A DNA stretch of 64,000 nucleotides. It comes from Candidatus Rubneribacter avistercoris (GTDB lineage Bacteria; Actinomycetota; Coriobacteriia; Coriobacteriales; Eggerthellaceae). Positions 1-9,203 of the stretch are shown here, piece after piece. Position numbers and translations under genes: made by a program. Every line of letters begins with the position of its first letter. The stretch's first letter is position 1. The notes under the pieces are model-generated. The model was not told where the DNA came from and searched no databases. It saw only the letters and a list, made by a program, of their open reading frames with translations. The stretch is taken from positions 30,600-94,599 of the forward strand of contig DXCU01000059.1 in NCBI GenBank assembly GCA_019115845.1. Direction: 5' to 3'.

Positions 1-489
1 GCCGAGCGCGAGGCTCTGGCCGATCCGACCGGCAACTACGCGGCGTTGCGCGAGCGGGCCCAGGTGACGGCCGTGAGGGCGGACGAACGCGGCATGTTCC
101 ACGTGCTGGACGCCTCCGACCCTGCAGTCGTGGCGGTGTCGGGAGCCGAGGGGCTGCTCGACTTGGCGGAGGACGGCCAGCAGGCGGCTTTGACCTTTGC
201 CAACGTGGCCGACGGCAATGCCGCCGGGGCCGTCAGCCTCTCGACGGGCACGCTGCGCGCTGGCGCTCCGGTCGCCCCCGAAGAGCCGGCCGCCCCGCAG
301 ACTCCGGCCGAGGCACCTGCGGGCGCGCCGTTGGCCGTGGAGCCGGCGCCCACCCCGCTGCCGCTGCCCCGCCTGGGCGACGGCACGGCGGTTCTGGCCC
401 TGCTGGCTGCCGCTGCCTTGGCCACCGCGCTGGCCGCCCGCGCCCGGTCCCGGGCGCGCCGCTCCGGCCACGCCCGGCCGAGGCGCTAG
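1..489 (+). CDS. C-terminal part of a cell-surface anchored protein (partial)
   Basis: The reading frame is open from the first base of the window to the stop at 487-489, so only the last 162 residues are seen. The visible part has a short globular stretch, then a Pro/Ala/Glu-rich linker of about 30 residues, then a hydrophobic segment rich in Ala and Leu and a basic Arg-rich tail. That order (linker, membrane segment, positive tail) is that of a wall- or membrane-anchored exported protein. The motif before the membrane segment reads LPRLGD, which resembles but does not match the LPxTG sortase signal; the giant protein at 12025 ends in a comparable LASTGD tail. The N-terminal function is outside the window. 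Confidence 0.6.
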   Translation, partial: AEREALADPTGNYAALRERAQVTAVRADERGMFHVLDASDPAVVAVSGAEGLLDLAEDGQQAALTFANVADGNAAGAVSLSTGTLRAGAPVAPEEPAAPQTPAEAPAGAPLAVEPAPTPLPLPRLGDGTAVLALLAAAALATALAARARSRARRSGHARPRR

Positions 490-542
490 GAGGCGAAGGG
501 GCGCCCGGCCGTTGCAAGCCGCCCCCTCCCCCCCCGCTCTTC

Positions 543-580
543 GCACGGCCCCCGCATCGCGCGGGGGCCGTGCGCGTTTC
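543..580 (+). terminator. Intrinsic terminator after the surface-protein gene
   Basis: A perfect 13-bp stem (543-555 with 561-573) with a 5-nt loop is followed by a short T-containing stretch. It separates the surface-protein gene from the nuclease gene. Confidence 0.7.
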
Positions 581-628
581 TTCGTGGATTTCGTCGAAGA
601 TTCTTCCGCAGGCGGCGTCTTGCGATCC

Positions 629-655
629 TTGGCACGGCCCCATTCGCGCTACACT
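629..655 (+). promoter_or_regulatory. Promoter of the YhaO-like gene, probably leaderless
   Basis: A TACACT -10 element lies at 650-655 and a TTGGCA-like -35 at 629-634 with a short (15-nt) spacer. Only six bases separate the -10 box from the ATG at 662 and no Shine-Dalgarno sequence is visible, so transcription would start at or next to the start codon. Inference from sequence only. Confidence 0.5.
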
Positions 656-661
656 GCACCT

Positions 662-1948
662 ATGCCTGAACACGTGACATTCATCCACGCCGCCGACCTG
701 CACCTGGGCGCGCCCTTCCGGGGCCTGCGCGCGCTTTCGGACGCCTGGGCGGCGCGCCTGCTCTCCGCGCTGGCGGAGGCGTACGACCGCGTCATCGACG
801 CGGCCATCGCGCGCGATGCGGACTTCGTGGTGATGGCGGGGGACGTGTTCGACACCGCGCGCCCCTCCTACGGCGACTACCGGCGTTTCTTCGAGGGCCT
901 GCGCCGCTTGGAGGAGGCCGGCATCGCCGTTTACCTGGTGACGGGCAATCACGACCCGTACACCTCGTGGCAGCACGATTTCTTCTCGCTTCCCGCAAAC
1001 GCCGTCATGCTGCCGGGCGACAGGCCCGGCTTCGCGCTGCACGAGCGCGACGGCGAGCCGCTGTGCCTGATAGGAGGCCGGGGCTACTACAACCAAACCT
1101 GGCCCGCCGACGAGTGCATAGCCGAAGGGGTCACGCGCGAGGCGGCCGTGGCCGCGCTTTCCGCCGAGCATCCGCGCGCCGCGCAGGCGCCGTTTTCCGT
1201 GGGCGTGCTGCACACCGGGCTGCATCTGGACGACTTGAAGGCCCCGGTGGAGCCTGCGAAGCTTCTGTCCGCGGGCATGGACTACTGGGCGCTGGGGCAC
1301 GTGCACGTGCGCTACGCGTACCCCTCCTTCGACGATCCGAAGCTCGTGTTCTCCGGCTGCATCCAAGGCCGCGACATCAAGGAGACAGGCGAGCGGGGCG
1401 TCTACTGCGTCACGCTTGAGAAGGGCCGTCCCAACAGGATAGAGCCCGTGCCCACGGCCAGCGTGGTGTGGCAGCGTTTGGACGTGGACGTTGAGGACTG
1501 CCCGAACCTGCCGGCCGTCACCGACAAGATCATGCGCGAGCTGTTCCGCGAAAACGGCAAGGCCCACTGCGAGGAGATGGTCTCGCGCATCACGCTGCGG
1601 GGCGCCACGCCGCTGCATGCGGTTCTGGAGCGTCCCGACGTGCTGGCCGATTTGCGCAAGCACCTGAACGACTCGTATCCGCTGTTTTTCTGCGATGCGC
1701 TGGTGGACGGGACCACAGATGCGCGCGACAAGGAGGCCCTGCGCAGGGAAGGGCTGTTCCCGGCTGTGTTTTTGCAGGCGGCCGCCGCGCAGCGAAGCGA
1801 CCCCGACCAGGCGGTGGCGTTTCTGCAGGACGAGTTTCTGGCGAAGAACATCCAGCTGCCCGGGTCATGCGTCCGGTCGGTGGCCCAGCTGGCCGCGGAG
1901 GCGGAGGATCTGGTCCTTGACCTGCTCGCCCAAGGGGACGAACGATGA
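662..1948 (+). CDS. DNA repair exonuclease, SbcD/YhaO-like metallophosphoesterase
   Basis: This 428-residue protein is a calcineurin-like metallophosphoesterase of the Mre11/SbcD/YhaO group. Metal-binding motifs are in order near the N-terminus: DLHLG, GDVFD, GNHD, then HTGLH and GHVHVR near residues 180-220. Members are Mn2+-dependent nucleases acting on DNA ends with an SbcC/Rad50-type ATPase. The next gene encodes such an ATPase and overlaps by 4 bp (ATGA), so they are translationally coupled and probably form one complex. The ATG at 662 was chosen because the metallophosphoesterase fold begins directly after it. YhaO is the closer relative because the partner is YhaN-like. Confidence 0.85.
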   Translation: MPEHVTFIHAADLHLGAPFRGLRALSDAWAARLLSALAEAYDRVIDAAIARDADFVVMAGDVFDTARPSYGDYRRFFEGLRRLEEAGIAVYLVTGNHDPYTSWQHDFFSLPANAVMLPGDRPGFALHERDGEPLCLIGGRGYYNQTWPADECIAEGVTREAAVAALSAEHPRAAQAPFSVGVLHTGLHLDDLKAPVEPAKLLSAGMDYWALGHVHVRYAYPSFDDPKLVFSGCIQGRDIKETGERGVYCVTLEKGRPNRIEPVPTASVVWQRLDVDVEDCPNLPAVTDKIMRELFRENGKAHCEEMVSRITLRGATPLHAVLERPDVLADLRKHLNDSYPLFFCDALVDGTTDARDKEALRREGLFPAVFLQAAAAQRSDPDQAVAFLQDEFLAKNIQLPGSCVRSVAQLAAEAEDLVLDLLAQGDER

Positions 1949-4116
1949 CGCGGCCGTATTTGGAGCATATCAAGATAACGGCGTTCGGGGCGTTTTCAAA
2001 CAAGGCCGTCGGTCCGTTCGCTTCGGGCCTCAACGTGGTGATTGGACGCAACGAGGCGGGCAAGACCACGGTGGCTTCGTTTGTGGGCGGCGTGCTGTTC
2101 GGGTGGGAAGAGGCCCGGGGCGTGCGCAACACCTACAAGCCGGAGAACGCCGAGCGGTCGGGCTCGCTGTTCTTCTCGCTGCCGGACGGCGAGGCGGAGC
2201 TGTCGCGCACGCGCAACGCCGATGGCCTGCAGGGGGACGCCTCTTTGGTGGCCGACCTGGACCGCGAGACGTTCAAGACCATGTTCTCCCTCACCAGCGA
2301 CGAGCTGCGCACTCTGCGCAACACCACCGACGTGACGGCGAAGCTGCTCACGGCCGGGTCGGGCACCGGCGCCTCGCCCGCCCATGCGCGCGCCTTGGTG
2401 CAGGAGCGCCTGGCCGAGTACACCTCGCGCGCGTCGGGCGTCGGGCACTCCCTGACGAACCTGGCCGCGCGCCGCGACCGCCTGCTCGCCGAGCTTTCCG
2501 CGGCCTCCGACCGCGCCGAGCGCCTCAAGCGCGAGGACAAGGAGTTTCGCGATCTGGCGCCCCAGCGCGACGAGCTGCTGGCGCGCCTGGACGCTCTCAA
2601 CTCGGAAATAGAGGCCCTGACCGCCCACCGGGCGAACGCGGAGAAGCTGGACGCCGAGCTGGAGGCGCTGGAGGAGAGGATAGCCGAGCTGCGCGACGAG
2701 GAGGAGGACCTGCGCGCCCAGCGCCGCCTCCGCGAGGACGCGGCGCTTTCCCAGCTAATCCGCCTGGAGGCTTCGGAGGAGCGCGCCTTGCGCGACCGCT
2801 TGGAGGCGCTGGCCGTGGACGAGGCGAAGTGCGATCACGCGGTCGATCTGGCCCAGGACAACTTCTCCTCGTCGAAAGCGGCTTACGAGGCCCTGCTCGA
2901 AACGGCGGACGACCCCTCGACGCAGGGCGTGCTGCGCCGCCAGAGAAGCGTGCAGGTGGCGCTTTCCGTCGCTCTGCCGCTCATCTTCCTGTTCTCGGGC
3001 GTGCCCCTGTTCATGCATGGGCGCGAGATCAACAGCCTGTCGTTCACGGTGGGCGGTGTCGGGCTGGTGGTCATCGCCGTCATCGTGGCCTTGGCGGCGC
3101 TCGTCATGCTGTTTCGGCCCGACAAGAAGGCCGACGAGGAAGAGGCCCGCCTGCGCGATGCCCAGTGGGTGATGCTGCAGGACAAGAAGAAGCTTGAGGC
3201 ATGCCGGGAGAGCCGGGAGGCGTTTCGCGCGCGGATGCGCGACGAGCTTGACGCGTCGGGGCTGCGGGAGGCGCAGGGGTCGCTCCGCCGCGCCCGAACC
3301 TTGTTGGACGAGGCGAAGGACGCCCGCGCCGAGGCAGGGCTGTACCGTCAGCGCCGTCAGGCCCTCGTTTCAAGGCGCAGCTCCCTGGAGGAGAGCCTTG
3401 CGTTGGCGAAGCGCCAGCGCAGGCGCCTGTTCGACCAGGCCGGCGTGTCTGCGGAGCGGACCGTGGAAGCGCTGGACGCCATCCTTTCGCAAAAGTCCAA
3501 GCAGCGCGCGGCGCTTATGGAGACGAGCGAGCGCTTGAACCGCCGCTACGGCGAGCTTAAGCAGCTGCTGTCCCGCGCCGAGGAGGAACGGGAGTTCGAC
3601 GAGATCAAGCTGGAATGCGAGCAGGTGCGCACGCGCATGGAGGAGAGCGCCTGCGACTACGCCCGCCTGCTTCTGGCGCGCCGCATGCTGGAGGCCGCCA
3701 TCGCCGCTTGGGAGAGCAAGAGCCAGCCCGAGGTGTACCGCCAGGCCAGCCGCCTGTTGGCGCTCATGACCGATGGTCGCTGGACGAAGGTGTCCTTGGC
3801 GGTGGACGGTCGCCTGCAAGTGACGGACGCGGTCAAAACCGTGCGAGATCCCGTGCACCTGTCGCTGGGCACCTGCCAGCAGCTGTATCTGGCGCTGCGC
3901 ATCGCCCTGCTCATATGCGCGGACAACGTGGGCCGCGCCATCCCCATCCTAGCCGACGACATCCTGGTGAACTTCGATGCGCAGCGCCGCGCCGGAGCGG
4001 CCGAGGCCCTGGCCGAGCTGGCCCGGCATCGCCAGGTGATCCTGTTCACCTGCCATGAGGAGGTTGTCGAGGCCCTGCGCGCCGCCGACCCAACGCTCAA
4101 CGAGGTGGAGCTGTAA
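1945..4116 (+). CDS. AAA ATPase, YhaN/SbcC-like, with a central membrane segment
   Basis: This 723-residue protein has the split ATPase head of SMC/Rad50-type proteins. Walker A (GRNEAGKTT) lies near residues 34-42, the ABC-type signature (LSLGTCQQ) near 638 and Walker B (ILADDILVNFD) near 667-677, with coiled-coil arms rich in Arg, Glu, Leu and Ala between them. There is no CxxC zinc hook; about residues 335-388 instead carry two strongly hydrophobic segments that look like membrane helices, a layout I associate with YhaN-type proteins rather than SbcC. It overlaps the upstream nuclease gene by 4 bp. The likely role is DNA end processing with that nuclease, possibly at the membrane. Confidence 0.8.
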   Translation: MTRPYLEHIKITAFGAFSNKAVGPFASGLNVVIGRNEAGKTTVASFVGGVLFGWEEARGVRNTYKPENAERSGSLFFSLPDGEAELSRTRNADGLQGDASLVADLDRETFKTMFSLTSDELRTLRNTTDVTAKLLTAGSGTGASPAHARALVQERLAEYTSRASGVGHSLTNLAARRDRLLAELSAASDRAERLKREDKEFRDLAPQRDELLARLDALNSEIEALTAHRANAEKLDAELEALEERIAELRDEEEDLRAQRRLREDAALSQLIRLEASEERALRDRLEALAVDEAKCDHAVDLAQDNFSSSKAAYEALLETADDPSTQGVLRRQRSVQVALSVALPLIFLFSGVPLFMHGREINSLSFTVGGVGLVVIAVIVALAALVMLFRPDKKADEEEARLRDAQWVMLQDKKKLEACRESREAFRARMRDELDASGLREAQGSLRRARTLLDEAKDARAEAGLYRQRRQALVSRRSSLEESLALAKRQRRRLFDQAGVSAERTVEALDAILSQKSKQRAALMETSERLNRRYGELKQLLSRAEEEREFDEIKLECEQVRTRMEESACDYARLLLARRMLEAAIAAWESKSQPEVYRQASRLLALMTDGRWTKVSLAVDGRLQVTDAVKTVRDPVHLSLGTCQQLYLALRIALLICADNVGRAIPILADDILVNFDAQRRAGAAEALAELARHRQVILFTCHEEVVEALRAADPTLNEVEL

Positions 4117-4164
4117 GGGGGGTTGGGCCTGTCGGTCGCGTGCGGATGCCGGCTGTGCCCGGGA

Positions 4165-4180
4165 TGTTTCACGTGAAACA
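4165..4180. promoter_or_regulatory. parS site (ParB/Spo0J binding), exact palindrome
   Basis: The 16-mer TGTTTCACGTGAAACA is a perfect palindrome and matches the known bacterial parS consensus TGTTNCACGTGAAACA. The symmetry extends to 24 bases (4161-4184). It sits in the gap between the YhaN-like gene and the LuxR gene. ParB nucleates on such sites to segregate the origin region. Confidence 0.85.
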
Positions 4181-4296
4181 TCCCCGGGGGGGGGGTACCG
4201 GGCGGCAACCGATCCCTTTGATTGCCGGGTGATATCGTGTATCCTTCTCGCTGGGGTTCACGTGCGTGTTTGCTTCATAAGGGGGCGAGATCGAGC

Positions 4297-5730
4297 ATGC
4301 GAGGCAGGCTGTTGGGCGTTCCGGCTCCAGGCAGATTGTCCAAGAACGAGGTGCGGGCGCTTTGCATCGTCGGGTTCGTCTCCCACATGATTTTGCAGCC
4401 ATTCCTTTTCTGGCAGTTCTCTTTGATTGAATTGGTCGGTTTCTCCTACGGAAGCGTGGATTTGAGATCGGTCACGACAATAGCCAACAACATAGCCTTC
4501 CCCCTTGCGATCATCGCGCTCGGCGTGTCGTACAGGTTTTGGGGTTCTCGTCCTGCTCTTTCCGCAAAGAGTCTTGTGATCATCATGCTGGTCTGCTTTC
4601 TTCTGGGCATGGGGTTGGCGGTGTTCGCCCCGTTTATGACGTTCGCTTCGGACTCCGTGATTGTCGCCACGTTCGGGACGTTCATAGGGGTGGGGTGCGC
4701 GGTGGGGATATTTCTCTGGCAGCAGGTGCTGTTTTGCCAAGGAACGAGCGGCGCGATCATGATCCAGGTGAGCGGCACGGCCATTGCCGGCGTTCTGTAT
4801 TTTGCGGTTCGATGGCTTCCCAACCCTCTTGTGCTGCTCTCAAGCGCCTTCGTGTTCCTTCCGGTGTCGGCCGGGCTTCTTCTGTACCTGAGGCCGCTGT
4901 ACGAAGACCGTCCCACACCGCGGTTTTTGAAGAAAAGCGTCAAGCGGCTCTCGGCATTCCTCAAACGCAACGCCGGCGCCCTTCTGAGTATCGTCTTCAT
5001 GGGATACGCCTGGGGCTTGTTCTACGAGTTCGCCGCAATCGTGTCGGGAGGGCCTTTTCTCAGCGATCTTTTCTCGTTTGGAAGGATTGTCACGGGGGCT
5101 TTGCTGGGAGCGTACGCGCTTCGGTTTCGTTCGTATCCGAGCATGGGCCTGTTCGTGAAGGTCGCGCTGCCCGTGTGCATCACCGCCGTGGTGCTGATGC
5201 CCCTCATCGATCAAGCCCATTTCTTCTTCTTGGCGGGGGTGTTCTACGTGGTGTTCGGCTTGTCGTCGGTCGTGCTCATGTTGTCGTGCAACGACGCCGC
5301 TCGCTCGTATTCCATGCACCCAGCGCTGGTGTACTGCAGTGTGCTCGGGCTGTTCTACCTCATGCAGGTTCTGGGGTATCTGACGGGCCCTGTCGTATGG
5401 CCCGACGCTTCCGACATCTTGGGAACGACGGAACGCCTTGTGATCGCGCTCGTCATAGTATACGGGCTTTCCGTGCTCGGCCTGCTGTTCGCGTTTTCCA
5501 TGAGCAAGAGGAAAGAGCAGGTTGTGAAGCAAGAAGACGCGCCTTTCAAAAAGTACGCTTTCACCGATCGCGAGGTGGAGGTTGTTCGCTTGCTCCTGAA
5601 GGGCAGGGATGTCGCCCACATAGGGAAGATGCTCGTGCTGTCCGAGAACACCGTGAGGTTCCACATGAAGAACATCTACGCGAAAGCGGGCGTCCACAGC
5701 AAGCAGGAGCTGCTGGACCTCTTTGACTGA
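4297..5730 (+). CDS. LuxR-family regulator with N-terminal multi-pass membrane domain
   Basis: The 477-residue product has about twelve hydrophobic segments over residues 15-400, resembling a major-facilitator fold, and a LuxR/GerE helix-turn-helix in the last 60 residues (FTDREVEVVRLLLKG, then SENTVRFHMKNIYAKAG). The ATG at 4297 is preferred over an upstream TTG (4222) because it has a purine-rich ribosome site (AAGGGGG, 4279-4285) and starts just before the first membrane segment. Such membrane LuxR proteins are numerous in Eggerthellaceae and commonly sit beside the reductase they control. Here the next gene on the same strand is a flavin reductase, the likely target. The ligand is unknown. 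Confidence 0.85.
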   Translation: MRGRLLGVPAPGRLSKNEVRALCIVGFVSHMILQPFLFWQFSLIELVGFSYGSVDLRSVTTIANNIAFPLAIIALGVSYRFWGSRPALSAKSLVIIMLVCFLLGMGLAVFAPFMTFASDSVIVATFGTFIGVGCAVGIFLWQQVLFCQGTSGAIMIQVSGTAIAGVLYFAVRWLPNPLVLLSSAFVFLPVSAGLLLYLRPLYEDRPTPRFLKKSVKRLSAFLKRNAGALLSIVFMGYAWGLFYEFAAIVSGGPFLSDLFSFGRIVTGALLGAYALRFRSYPSMGLFVKVALPVCITAVVLMPLIDQAHFFFLAGVFYVVFGLSSVVLMLSCNDAARSYSMHPALVYCSVLGLFYLMQVLGYLTGPVVWPDASDILGTTERLVIALVIVYGLSVLGLLFAFSMSKRKEQVVKQEDAPFKKYAFTDREVEVVRLLLKGRDVAHIGKMLVLSENTVRFHMKNIYAKAGVHSKQELLDLFD

Positions 5731-5808
5731 GGCGCGCCCTCCGTCGGGCAAAGAGGTTGCAAGGCAAAGGTGTCCCCCCTTGTTCATCAGGCGATTCGCC
5801 TCCCCACA

Positions 5809-5836
5809 TAAAATAGGTAGGATGAAAATCCATCCT
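5809..5836 (+). promoter_or_regulatory. Promoter and inverted repeat upstream of the flavin reductase
   Basis: A TAAAAT -10-like box (5809-5814) is followed by an inverted repeat, AGGATG (5819-5824) and CATCCT (5831-5836), separated by 6 nt. The half-site resembles the GGATGA core of the boxes near the second LuxR gene. It is a candidate operator for the LuxR protein at 4297; this is inference. Confidence 0.4.
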
Positions 5837-5914
5837 GTCCGTGTGTTCTTTGGTACGGCGTTGGCCCGTATGGTCTCCTTGGCTGTTGTTTCCGTCATGT
5901 GAGGAGATGATCAA

Positions 5915-7573
5915 ATGGAATTCGCACGGAGGGACTTTTTGAAAGGCGCGGCTGCGGCGGGCGCATTGGCGGGGTTCGGTGCCATAGGGGTGCTGGGAGG
6001 ATGCTCTGCTGCCGGGAACGGCTCTGACGCCCAAGCGAAGGACGAGACTGCTGCGGTGGCCTCCGGGTCCGACAACGAAGAAGCCCGCGCCTTGTCGCTG
6101 GTCGAGTGCGAATCTGATGTTGCGGGGAAGGTCAAAGAGCGTCTGGAATGCGACATCGCGGTGCTCGGAGGAGGCGGCAGCGGCTTGAGCGCCGCAGTGC
6201 GCGCGGCCGAGCTTGGCGCGCGTGTCATCGTCTTGGAGAAAGGGTCTTCGCTGGGAGGAAGCACCATAGGGACAGAGGGCATGTTCGGATGGGGCAGCAA
6301 GCTCCAGCAGCAAGAGGGCGTTGAGCTTTCCTCGGTTGCGGAGCTGGTTGAAGAGGAGAACGTGTTCACGAACTACCGGTGCGACGCGGTTTTGTGGAAC
6401 AAATTCATCACCTCGTCGGGGAAGTCGGCCGATTGGCTTATGGACGAGGGGTACGTTTTCGACGGGGTCGACATCTACAAGCAGTCGGTGAGCTCGTTCA
6501 AGTGCTTCCATTGGTGGGCCGATCAATCGGGCCAGACCCTCATCGATTTCCTTGCCGCCCGCGCAGAAGAGCTGGGCGTCGACGTTCGCCTTGAAACCCC
6601 CGGCGTGTGCCTGAAGACGGACAACGGGGCTGTCGCAGGGGTGTATGCTCACGATGCGAAAAGCGACGCCTACCTTGAGGTGTCCGCGAAGGCCGTCATT
6701 GCGGGGTGCGGGGGCTACGCGGTGAACACCGCGCTCATCGAGCAATTGACGGATTGGGACATGACGTACGCAAACGCCACGGCGACGGGAACGGGAGATG
6801 CCGTCATCATGGCCGAGGACGTTGGCGCGGGAACGTACATGACGTCCATTCTTCCCGCCATCCATGTGTACGGATACGTCACCGCCGATCCCATTGTGGT
6901 GGGCTGCTGCAATCAGCCGCTTCTGTTCCTGAATCAGGACGGGAACCGCTGCATGGACGAGAGCCTGTTCATCCATGCCCACAAAGCGCTGTTCGTCAAC
7001 GCCATCCTCAGTCAAAAGAAGTGCTTCTGCGTGTTCGACCAAGCCATGGTCGACCGGTTCGAAAGCGGCGAGGGCATATTCAGCGCATGGAGAACGTTCG
7101 CGGTGGGGTCGAACATCGAGAACTTCCAAGGCCAGGTAAACGAATGCATAGAGAAGGGCATGGGCAACGCCTTCGTCGCGGACACGATTGAAGAGCTGGC
7201 CGCCGCTATGGAGGTTGACGCCGAGGCGATGCGCGCGAGCGTTGACAGGTACAACGACCTTTGCGAACGAGGAGTGGACGAGGATTATCTCAAAGACCCC
7301 GCTTACCTCATGCCCGTTGAGCAAGGGCCGTTTTACGCGATTCGGCTTGACCCGAGCGTCACCAACACGATAGGCGGCCTTGACGTGGACTACCACAACC
7401 AGGTCCTCGACGTGGAGGGAAGCCCCATTCCGGGACTGTACTGCGTAGGGGTGGACGGCAACAAGCTGTACAAGGAGACTTACAACTACGCGATGTCCGG
7501 AGGGTTGGTGAGCTTCGCCATCTATTCCGGTCTGACGGCGGGAGAGCATGCGTTCAGCACCTACGTGTCCTGA
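5915..7573 (+). CDS. Exported FAD-dependent reductase, fumarate reductase/Cgr2-like flavoprotein
   Basis: The 552-residue protein starts with a twin-arginine-type signal (ARRDFLKG) followed by a lipobox (LGGC, Cys30), so it is probably exported folded and lipid-anchored. The FAD-binding motif (AVLGGGGSGLSAA) spans residues 82-94 and the rest has the succinate dehydrogenase/fumarate reductase flavoprotein fold. There is no FMN-binding or cytochrome domain. The substrate-site His of fumarate reductases (H-x-T-M-G-G) is replaced by Asn484 in a VTNTIGG segment, and the usual HGxNRLGGN loop is YKETYNYAMSGG near residue 519, so fumarate is unlikely as substrate. Members of this expanded family reduce enoates and other dietary or host compounds; the substrate here is unknown. 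Confidence 0.8.
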   Translation: MEFARRDFLKGAAAAGALAGFGAIGVLGGCSAAGNGSDAQAKDETAAVASGSDNEEARALSLVECESDVAGKVKERLECDIAVLGGGGSGLSAAVRAAELGARVIVLEKGSSLGGSTIGTEGMFGWGSKLQQQEGVELSSVAELVEEENVFTNYRCDAVLWNKFITSSGKSADWLMDEGYVFDGVDIYKQSVSSFKCFHWWADQSGQTLIDFLAARAEELGVDVRLETPGVCLKTDNGAVAGVYAHDAKSDAYLEVSAKAVIAGCGGYAVNTALIEQLTDWDMTYANATATGTGDAVIMAEDVGAGTYMTSILPAIHVYGYVTADPIVVGCCNQPLLFLNQDGNRCMDESLFIHAHKALFVNAILSQKKCFCVFDQAMVDRFESGEGIFSAWRTFAVGSNIENFQGQVNECIEKGMGNAFVADTIEELAAAMEVDAEAMRASVDRYNDLCERGVDEDYLKDPAYLMPVEQGPFYAIRLDPSVTNTIGGLDVDYHNQVLDVEGSPIPGLYCVGVDGNKLYKETYNYAMSGGLVSFAIYSGLTAGEHAFSTYVS

Positions 7574-7600
7574 GGCGTTTCGGCTCCCTCGTATTTTCCA

Positions 7601-7635
7601 GCGGCTGCGGGCGGCACGGCGCCGTTCGCAGCCGC
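7601..7635 (+). terminator. Hairpin after the flavin reductase gene
   Basis: A 9-bp perfect stem (7601-7609 with 7627-7635) followed by a pyrimidine-rich stretch, 28 bp after the stop codon. Likely terminator although the T tract is weak. Confidence 0.5.
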
Positions 7636-7671
7636 CTCTCGTCTTTCGCCCTCCATATGGCGGTCGATTGA

Positions 7672-9099
<1,428 letters not shown>

Positions 9100-9150
9100 A
9101 AAGCCCCGCCGTTTCGCCGAACGGCCAGCGGGACCAACGCACGACGAACG

Positions 9151-9176
9151 CGCGCCGTCTCACGTGAGACGGCGCG
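9151..9176. promoter_or_regulatory. 26-bp perfect palindrome between purA and purD
   Basis: Bases 9151-9176 are a perfect palindrome centred on CACGTG. Read as a parS site, 12 of 16 positions match, with symmetric changes on both sides. It could be a degenerate ParB site, a terminator stem with no loop, or a purine operator. Its role is undecided. Confidence 0.5.
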
Positions 9177-9203
9177 AGGCAAGTGGGTTTGAAAGGACCT
9201 GGA

